Below are positions 56,475 to 64,000 of a stretch of DNA of 64,000 nt, one piece after another; positions within the stretch are counted from its first letter, which is position 1, and every line of letters starts with the position of its first letter. This DNA comes from Mauremys mutica. Taxonomy: Eukaryota > Chordata > Testudines > Geoemydidae. Position numbers and translations under genes: made by a program. The notes beneath the pieces are model-generated. The model worked only from the letters and a program-made list of their open reading frames with translations. It searched no databases and was not told where the DNA came from. The DNA lies in the NCBI RefSeq assembly GCF_020497125.1, contig NC_059080.1, positions 68,740,618 through 68,804,617 of the forward strand. The letters are read 5' to 3'.

Positions 56475-57405
56475 TTAGTAAAAGCAGGCGAGAGTCTTGT
56501 GGCACCTTATAGACTAACAGACGTATTGGAGCATTAGCTTTTGTGGGTGAATACCCACTTCGTCGGATGCATGTAGCGGAAATTTCCAGGGGCAGATATA
56601 TATATGCAAGCAAGAAGCAGGCTAGAGATAACAAGGTTAGTTCAATCAGGGAGGATGAGGCCCTCTTCTAGCAGCTGAGGTGTGAAAACCAAGGGAGGAG
56701 AAACTGCTTTTGTAGTTGGCAAGCCATTCACAGTCTTTGTTTAATCCTGAGCTGATGGTGTCAAATTTGCAGATGAACTGAAGCTCAGCAGTTTCTCTTT
56801 GAAGTCTGGTCCTGAAGTTTTTTTGCTGCAGGATGGCCACCTTTAGATCTGCTATTGTGAGTCCAGGGAGATTGAAGTGTTCTCCTACAGGTTTTTGTAT
56901 ATTGCCATTCCTAATATCTGATTTGTGTCCATTTATCCTTTTCCATAAGGAATGTCCAGTTTTGCCAATGTACATAGCAGAGGGGCATTGCTGGCATATG
57001 ATGGCGTATATTACATTGGTGGATGTGCAGGTGAATGAACTGGTGATGGTGTGGCTGATCTGGTTAGGTCCTGTGATGGTGTCGCTGGTGTAGATATGTG
57101 GGCAGAGTTGGCATCGAGGTTTGTTGCATGGATTGGTTCCTGAGTTAGAGTTACTATGGTGCGGTGGGCAGTTACTGGTGAGAATATGCTTCAGGTTGGC
57201 AGGTTGTCTGTGAGCGAGGACTGGCCTGCCACCCAAGGCCTGTGAAAGTGAGGGATCATTGTCCAGGATAGGTTGTAGATCCCTGATGATGCGTTGGAGG
57301 GGTTTTAGCCTGGGACTGTATGTGCTGGCCAGTGGAGTCCTGTTGGTTTCTTTCTTGGGTTTGTCTTGCATCTGCAAATTTGACACCATCAGCTCAAGAG
57401 TGCTG
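56475..57405 (-). mobile_element. Penelope-like element, 5'-truncated
   Basis: On the minus strand: an open GIY-YIG endonuclease region, a short 3' UTR with 'gcatatatatatctgcccc', then the tail 'gcatccgacgaagtgggt', 'cacccacaaaagctaatgc', 'gttagtctataaggtgcc' and 'acaagactctcgcctgc'. The RT domain is absent. The hammerhead-like box reads CCGACGA-stem-AAAA. At the 5' edge, about 27 bp (57372-57398) are an inverted copy of 56749-56775. Confidence 0.85.
56646..57389 (-). CDS. GIY-YIG endonuclease region of a Penelope-like element, open frame
   Basis: Nuclease part of the PLE protein, used in this family to cut the target DNA. The 247-codon frame has no stop. Residues 88-96 hold a CX4CXXC cluster (CNKPRCQLC) seen before the nuclease in PLEs. 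The GIY-YIG core follows: 'NVIYAI' (125-130), 'YIGKTG' (140-145), Arg151 in 'RINGHKSDI' and Glu170 in 'VGEHFN', then 'LKVAILQQKNFRTRLQRE'. The Met at 57389 lies in the inverted 27-bp segment and is an accidental start. Homology begins near 'DKPKKETN' (residue 9). The RT domain that normally precedes it is missing, so this is part of a gene rather than a functional protein. Confidence 0.83.
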   Translation of the reverse strand: MVSNLQMQDKPKKETNRTPLASTYSPRLKPLQRIIRDLQPILDNDPSLSQALGGRPVLAHRQPANLKHILTSNCPPHHSNSNSGTNPCNKPRCQLCPHIYTSDTITGPNQISHTITSSFTCTSTNVIYAIICQQCPSAMYIGKTGHSLWKRINGHKSDIRNGNIQKPVGEHFNLPGLTIADLKVAILQQKNFRTRLQRETAELQFICKFDTISSGLNKDCEWLANYKSSFSSLGFHTSAARRGPHPP

Positions 57406-59035
57406 GTGTTAATCTGGCTGGCCCAATGTCATCCTGTGTCAAATTTTCTCTTTGTGATCAAGATGATTGAAAAGATTGTGGCAAGACACAATTTTCACAG
57501 CACAGGGATAACAAACAATTGCCTTATGTAATGAATTTGGAATTTAACATTTGTTTTATTCAAGTTAAAGTGAATGAATAATTCTAGAATGAATTTTATA
57601 TTAAGCATGTTCATGGTATTATAGCCTTCCAGGGGGCCAATTAACACAATTAACTCTTTACAAAGGTTGAATTAATTTGTGTTGAAGAATAAGGCCAGAG
57701 AAAGCTATGAATCAGTTTGACGTTGAAGTGAAAAAGAATGGAACTGTTGCCAATTTCTGAACAGTATGAAATGCTCACTTGAATTTGAGAAAAAGCATAG
57801 AAATAGTTGTTTGGCTAAGTTAGATGAGCATTTGCTAATAGTAAATTTACAAATTAAGTATGAGTTAATGAGAATTAATCTTCTTTTCTAAGACACTTAT
57901 CACCAGATTAGTGCATCTTAAAAGAAGTTTCCAAACAATTACATTTAGGTTTTTTTATTGCATTTTTTCAGAGCTGTTTTCATAAGTTAAAAATAATTTA
58001 ATTATCTTAATTTACAAGTAAAATAACAATTGCCTAGGCTTTAAAATAACCTAGGAAGCTGCTTCTTGTGAGCATTTGTTTTAGACTGTATTAAGCAATT
58101 TTTCCTTCGCACCATGCAAGGCTGGAGAGAAACAGCACAGAATTAGAGAAGTAACTGTTACAACAAGCAAGGAGATATTGCAAAATGCATGGCGGGCATT
58201 TTGACAAACTGAATTTGGGGCTAATGAATTCAAGGACAAAGTAAAATATGAACATTAGAGATACAAAATGAGTGAAGCTTTGGCATCATGCTGGCCCACT
58301 GCACGGGAGTGTATTTTACACAGCTTGCAAAAGGAGTGTTTGAATTAAGAATTTAGCTCCCACTCAAGCTTCACAAAGCAGGGTGTGAGTGAGATATATA
58401 CCATAGTACTAATGTATGGCACAGTCTGCGATAGCTCATGTATAGCTTACTGAATTATCTTAGCCTGAGGACTCCAAGAAACTTACTGTGCCTGAGGTCT
58501 TAAAAATTACACTGTAAGAACACTGATATTGCAATAAACGAGGTGTATTTTAGATCTAATGAATATTTTAAAAGGCAGCTTCCCAAAAATCAGAGAATAG
58601 TTATATTTAGCTAAGGTTAGGTGAATAAGACAGTATTTAGTGGTATTAAGCAATTTCTCCCTGCATTTTTGTGGATTTAACTAGACCCAGGACTTGCAAG
58701 GGGGAAGGAATGGAAAGAACCACCCCCAGATTTTCCACTTTTAAAAATGAAGACACAGCTTCACAAAAATGTAAAGGCAAACAAACTGATTAAACATAAA
58801 ATACCTTATTACTGAGCTCCAGCTCACACTCCCTGTGTCTACTCTCATTCTGACAACTGTAGATTTTTTTAAAAAAACCTAGAAGCCTTAGTAATAGATG
58901 TCTTTGGATGGTGATACTTTAAGAGTTGACAAAAAAAAAGCTTTGTGTGGTGAAGATATTAAGAACTGGATAAAGGTGGACACTGCCTGCAGAGAGAGAA
59001 AATGGCTTACCTTTAATTGTCCAGTAAGGATTTAG
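57406..59035. other. No recognisable feature
   Basis: Very AT-rich unique-looking sequence. Confidence 0.45.
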
Positions 59036-59106
59036 GACCTGATCCAAAGCATACTGAGGTCAGTGGGAGTTTTCCTATTGATTTATGTGGGCTTTGGATC
59101 AGGCCC
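59036..59106. repeat. Amniote short hairpin repeat
   Basis: 'gacctgatccaaagcatac' and 'tgggctttggatcaggccc' are inverted around a ~30-bp centre containing 'gaggtcagtgggag'. MITE-like palindrome common in reptile DNA (family knowledge). Confidence 0.65.
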
Positions 59107-60359
59107 ATACCTTATACGGAGCCACATCCTTGGGCCTGTACTCCAGCAAATGACTGACCAAAACTCAAGTACCTTTACAATTTGGGCTCATGACCACTCT
59201 TTCCTCAAACACATGAAAGAGGTACATCATGATCCTTCTGAAAGAGTGTAGCAGCCCCTAGGGTTTGTCAGCATTAAGGGGCAGACACATGTATCTCTGA
59301 TTCCTCACAGAAAGTGAGTAGGTAAGGAATCAATCAACTTCAGAAAAAATCAGTTATAGGTAAGTAGTTCTTTTCTCCAAAGTGATTCACAGAAGCTATT
59401 GTCAAAGAGTACCTTAAGCCAGAGGCTGTAACTTGAAAAAAAAAAGGGTGTGTGTGTGGAGAGTGGGGGGAACCACAAGATGTAGGTTTCAAGCAGCCAA
59501 ATGGGATGATGATGCCATCTTTCTAACTGCAATCTTCAAGCAAAAGTATCTCATTTAAAATAACTGTTTAAAGAGGCATTTCATAATCCTTGAGGAGGCA
59601 GAGAACTGGACACTCTCAGTGCAAAACATGAACAACAAAGAACAAACCTGATCTTATGCTGGACAAATATATTAAAATAGTCAAGAGGAAAATCCTGTAG
59701 TCTAACACAGTGTGTCACACTGCAACATTGGAAGTGAAGTCTGCCAAGATGCATTAAGTTATGTTCACAAAATGCCCATCCAGTGATTTGGGCACTGTAG
59801 AAAAAATTAAACAATACAGTTGACAGCTAGAACAAGTGACTAGAGATCAGACAATAGAGAGACAATGTTCACATAGAGGCTTGAACATTAAATTATTATC
59901 AGAAGAGGGATAGGCGAGATATCCAAAGGCACAAATGGAGATTTTTGAAATTAATGTGCCTTTGAAAATCTCACACTTGGTCTCTTCTAATTGCAGTGTA
60001 TGGATAGTCTAGGGTATATTCTTGTTTAGGTAATCACTAGACTTTGGTATCCAAGACATTCTATAAAGTGGTAACATCTCTCCAGAATGGATCTGAAGGG
60101 GCGGGGGGAATCTCAACTTGGTCCATAACCTTCCATGATCACCCAAAACCACGTGAGAGAGGATCAAGCCCCTAGGGCCTGAAGTGCTTTCATTCCGTTG
60201 GCTGAAGACACTGGCACCAGAAAAAAGAAAACTTGTAGAAAAAGGAGCCATGGGGCATTCTAGTGATTCAGTAAGGGCTTCCTTAGCAAAATGATAGTTC
60301 CCTCATGACTCCGAAGACCAGGGCTTAGCTAAAAACTAACTATCTTTCATTTTTATGCA
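59107..60359. other. No recognisable feature
   Basis: Unique-looking sequence. Confidence 0.4.
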
Positions 60360-60540
60360 GTGTTTTTGTAGCCAGGTTGGTCACAGGATATTGGAGAGAC
60401 AAGGCGGGTGAAGTAATATCTTTTATTAGACCAACTTCTGTTGGTGAGAGAGATGAGCTTTTGAGTTTACACAGAGCTCTTCTTCAAGAAGAATGTCCAA
60501 TAAAGGATATTACCTCACCCACCTTGTCTCTCCTCTATCT
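60360..60540 (-). repeat. PLE-like tail (second family), inverted pair
   Basis: 'gagacaaggcgggtgaagta' and 'atatcttttattagaccaac' are followed by 'gagatgagcttttgag' and 'cacagagctcttcttcaag'. Then comes a short inverted return 'tgtccaataaaggatatt' and 'acctcacccaccttgtctc'. Same family as 13740-13900. The box here is TTGAAGA-stem-CAAAA, decayed. Confidence 0.6.
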
Positions 60541-61114
60541 TCCATTTAAATAAATAGCAAGTTATTGAACTTCAAGAAAAAGGAACCTGGAACCCAGGAT
60601 GAGAATAATGTGGGAAATAGCAAGGTAGACTGTACTGACAGAAAAAGTATCTACAAGGATTTTCAAAACTATATTGGAAAGTCAGAGGCAACCTTTCTCC
60701 CAGTCAGCAGTGTAAAAAACAATTTAGTTTCTTTTTTTAAAGTATATTTTAAAAAATCACAAATATTTATTAGCAGTTTGATAAATGATCTGCAAAGAAA
60801 GTAACATATCAAATTCCAGTAACTTGTTGAGAGTGTTTTGAATTCCTCAATACTCAGATTAAGAGGGGACTATAGCAAAATTACCACATATAAAATTTTC
60901 TTTCTTTCATGTCTCAAACACACTGCTGTAAATAGCTGGCTTTGGCTCCAATGAAACGCCCAGTGTGTAATGTTAAAGAGACCACAGAACACTGCTTTAG
61001 CCAACTATGTGAATGAACCACAGAGAGAAAAGTCAAGTAAATTGTTGCTGTGTATTTTTTCCCCCAAATTGTTATTCATACAAGGTTTTTAAACTCCAAA
61101 ATGCAATAGTAGAT
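60541..61114. other. No recognisable feature
   Basis: AT-rich unique-looking sequence. The frame at 60565-60804 shows no domain. Confidence 0.4.
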
Positions 61115-61837
61115 TGTGTCCAAGCGCTATTTTGGATTAATGCCAACTCATGAAGAAACCATGACTGTTTCTTGTGATGAGGTACTACGTCATTGTGCAT
61201 TACTGGGAGTATGGTCATCAATGGCACAGTGGTGTCGGGGGTTCTCTAGGTGTCCCGGGCCAGCAGTATCACCTAATGGCGATACTCCGGGGTGTAATGC
61301 CTGCTGGTGAGCATTCAAAGGGGCCTAGTGGCACTATCAGTCACCTACCGGCAAGAATGGGGAGGGTAGGGGAACCTGGGCCCACCCTACTCCACCAGAT
61401 TCTGACCCAGGGCCCTTTGAAACATGGTACCCTGACTTAGGGGTCAGGTCGCAATACCCCCAAGCACATCCCCCCCCCCCCGTGCGTCGCTTCCTAACCT
61501 TGTCCCTTTCACTCTGGTATCATCTCCAGGGTTGGATGTGGGGTGTCTCTTGTATCCTTTCTGCTTTGTCTCCGGCAGCTCCTTTGCTGGCAACAGATCC
61601 CACAGCCAGCTGACTTCCTGTAATGTAGCTAGGAGGATCTACCCTGTCGGCTTGGAGTCCCAGAAGCTTCCTGGAAGGAGGCCGTTACACACAACCACTC
61701 TTCTCCTCCATCAGCCCAGACTGAAGTGAGCTTCTCCCTTTTGAATGATCCATCTGTTGGGAGCATGCCCAGACGGGGTGAGAGGGTGTGGCCTCTTGGG
61801 CCAAGAACAGTTCTTTAACCCCTGCTTCCCCATCACA
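61115..61837 (-). repeat. Possible LTR-like segment
   Basis: Read on the minus strand it starts 'tgtgatggggaagcaggg', a TG start reminiscent of retrotransposon LTRs, and it is GC-richer than the flanks (C run at 61470-61481). No partner LTR, coding sequence or target duplication was found, so it could be a solo LTR or a different repeat. Confidence 0.3.
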
Positions 61838-64000
61838 CATGGCTATATCCCATTCTAGGGAAAGTTTTAAACAGGAGTAAGATTATGGACATATCCTTAG
61901 AAAAGTTCCATAGTATCATATGATACAATTAGGTTCCAACTGCTATAGAAATTGCTCTGTGACTTAGAATGTTCAGCTTCCAGGTGACATCTACATATTT
62001 CAAATTAAGTTTCCTAGTACATATTGAACATTTGATCATTTTCAATGAAAAATAAATCTTCAGTGCTCACTATTTTAAGGACACTAACATTCAGATTGTT
62101 TTTCTGCCCTACTTACTCAGTTAATTTAGCGGGCGAGAGAAACTGGTTTAGGCAACTTAGTATTTTTGTGTTTTGGCAATGAAACAAATGACTTGGTGAA
62201 ATGGGAATATGTAATGCCCTTCCCTCATTTCCCTTGCACTTCTTTATAAATCATGCTTCTATAAGCATTTCCCTTTTATTTATTTGTTTGGATGTGAAAT
62301 TTGGAATAAGCTAGGATTTTATGCAGAAAGTAACCTCTTATTAAACTCTTGGACTGGACAATTGATTTTTTACCATGTCTTTGCAGAGTCATATTTCTTA
62401 ATACAATTATACCTACTTAATTGGTAATAAGGCATGTTGCATTCACCATAAACTTACACATTGTTAAATATTTTGTCTGATCATCACTTCGCTGGACAAA
62501 ACTATTTTCTGTCCCTGTTGACAGTATTATACAGATTAATTAACTGGAAAAAATGGCCCAATTTATTTCAAACTAGGGCAAAGTGTCAAGTTGCAAGAAA
62601 GCAAAATGTTTCCTAAATTTTATTTGCATTTAGATATTTCTTATTATCCTGAACTTATTTGGCTTTGGCGTATGAATTCTGCTGAGTACAGATCAAGTTA
62701 TTTAACACATAATTTAAACAATTCAAGTAGAGAGAAAATTGTTGTAGTGTCCATCCACTGCAAGCTCCTACTCATTCTCTGAAGAGATTGGATTGAACTA
62801 CTCTGAACTGTTGCTACTTAACCCAGGCAAATGGAGTTCCATGATGTAAAGGAAACTTATAGTAAGCAGCAATCTGTTTATATGCCCAGATACTTATTTC
62901 AAGGGAAAACTGAAGAATCTCTTGACATGAAGCCAGTCAGGTGTCTGAGTGGGAAAAGTGACTTGTATTGACTACCTACATGTCTTTTGCTATTGCTGAC
63001 TGAAAAGAACAAATAGAGTAGGCCAGATGCTCAGCTGAAGTATATTGTTATAGTTCCACTGAAGTCAATGGAGCAACGCCAATGTACAGCAATCGGGGAT
63101 CTGGCCAATTGAGTTGTATTTAAAAATGCTTAGCAAGAATTTACAATATAGGGACCCAGTTCTGCAGTTGAACATGCTGGCACACAGCTCCAGGTAGGCA
63201 GAGCCCCACTGACTTCAGTATGGCTGCCCATGCTCTGTCAATTGCAGGACTGAGGCCTAATTGGAGACACTGTGGCATTTTATTAAAACTACTTGGGCTA
63301 TTTTTAAGTTAACCCTTTACAGAACAGTACTGTTTTACTGTATACCAGGAACCTTTCATTTTGTGACATTTCGGCGTGTAAGGGGACCATAGGTTTATTG
63401 ACGTTACACCACAGAAGTGATTTTGAAAGAACTGTTGAACATACATGCACAAACCTCTGTCACAGACTAACTGGAAAAATCTTTATAAATGTAGTGCTGC
63501 CCACAGAATTCAAATTTCAAAGCAGTATGCCCATGGGAAGCTTTTAAACTGCAAGCACATTTTATTCCTCTCTGCGTACTAACAAGATAACTCCATACAA
63601 TTCATATTTTAGCACAGCTCTGGGAGACACCATCAGCAAGCATGTTACATATAAGTATTTGTTTTAAAAGAAACTTAGATTGTACAAATTCAAAATCACC
63701 ATTGATGTTAATATGGTTGTAAGTGGTATTTTTCCCCTTTCGTTTTCTTTTAATAAGAAGAGTCAAAGAATGATGTGAACTATGGCAGATATTAAAGTCA
63801 TTGCTGTCATGCACACTGATTTTAATGTGCAATGCAAATCTTATGTATCTAGGTCACCAGCTGCCAAATTGCTCCAGCCAATGGGTGAAACCTGTTAACT
63901 TTGCCTGAATAGGAGAGCTCTTGCTCCTATCACTACAATGCCTCTCTTCAGCTACTAACTATATTATTGAGGTACTCTCAAAACCCATGGAGGGTGGGAG
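61838..64000. other. No gene; amniote hairpin repeats
   Basis: Mostly AT-rich unique sequence. Hairpin repeats lie at about 63022-63112 ('gccagatgctcagctgaag' against 'gggatctggcc', centre 'ccactgaagtcaatggagc') and 63150-63262 ('agttctgcagttgaac' against 'caattgcaggactgaggcc'). Confidence 0.5.

Noticed and set aside
59036..59106. Terminator or structured RNA hairpin
   Set aside because: The same palindromic type recurs at 38572 and 63022 and matches known amniote hairpin repeats, so a MITE-like origin is simpler.

Overview
This window reads as about 64 kb of AT-rich vertebrate intergenic or intronic DNA in which almost everything recognisable is a transposable element. The mix points to a reptile, most likely a turtle: CR1 LINE fragments with CR1-type 3' ends, MIR-like SINE/L2 remnants, a DIRS1-like tyrosine-recombinase retrotransposon, Penelope-like (PLE) tails, a PIF/Harbinger element with a MYB-like gene, several hAT non-autonomous elements and an old Ty3/gypsy copy. 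The taxon is an inference from this mix and from family resemblance. No host exon, tRNA or rRNA gene was recognised.

Layout. 1-3.1 kb: right end of a Harbinger element, a CR1 3' end, MIR remnants and a 229-bp hAT element. 3149-9331: a structurally complete DIRS1-like element with left and right inverted terminal repeats, a gag-like gene (zinc knuckle plus Arg/Ser-rich domain), an RT-RNase H gene, a tyrosine recombinase gene that still looks intact, and an internal complementary region (ICR) whose two halves match the two outer ends. Gag and RT carry indels and stops. 9.3-18 kb: mostly unique sequence with MIR-like remnants and short repeats. 18.1-22.1 kb: a decayed Ty3/gypsy element on the minus strand with a probable 5' LTR.

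23-34.6 kb: PLE tails in head-to-head arrangements, two 335-bp near-perfect palindromic hAT elements with 8-bp target duplications, two further hAT elements, and two CR1 copies, one of them split by a hAT insertion. 34.6-40.4 kb: mostly unique, with one small TcMar-like element. 40.4-41.8 kb: a decayed CR1. 44-47.2 kb: a hAT transposase pseudogene (minus) and a 344-bp hAT MITE. 50.8-55.65 kb: a 4.9-kb PIF/Harbinger element with a spliced but broken MYB-like gene (plus) and a DDE-transposase fragment (minus). 56.5-57.4 kb: a 5'-truncated PLE with an open GIY-YIG endonuclease frame (minus). 57.4-64 kb: mostly unique, with a PLE-like inverted pair, an LTR-like segment and amniote hairpin repeats.

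How the parts relate. Several insertions are nested and can be ordered (hAT into PLE, hAT into CR1). The DIRS element holds every structural part expected for circle-intermediate retrotransposition. The strongest leads for a second look are the DIRS ICR/ITR geometry with its surviving recombinase, the hammerhead-like CUGANGA-stem-GAAA motif shared by two PLE tail families, and the equal-length palindromic hAT pair. Boundaries of old repeats are approximate because they come from reading, not alignment.
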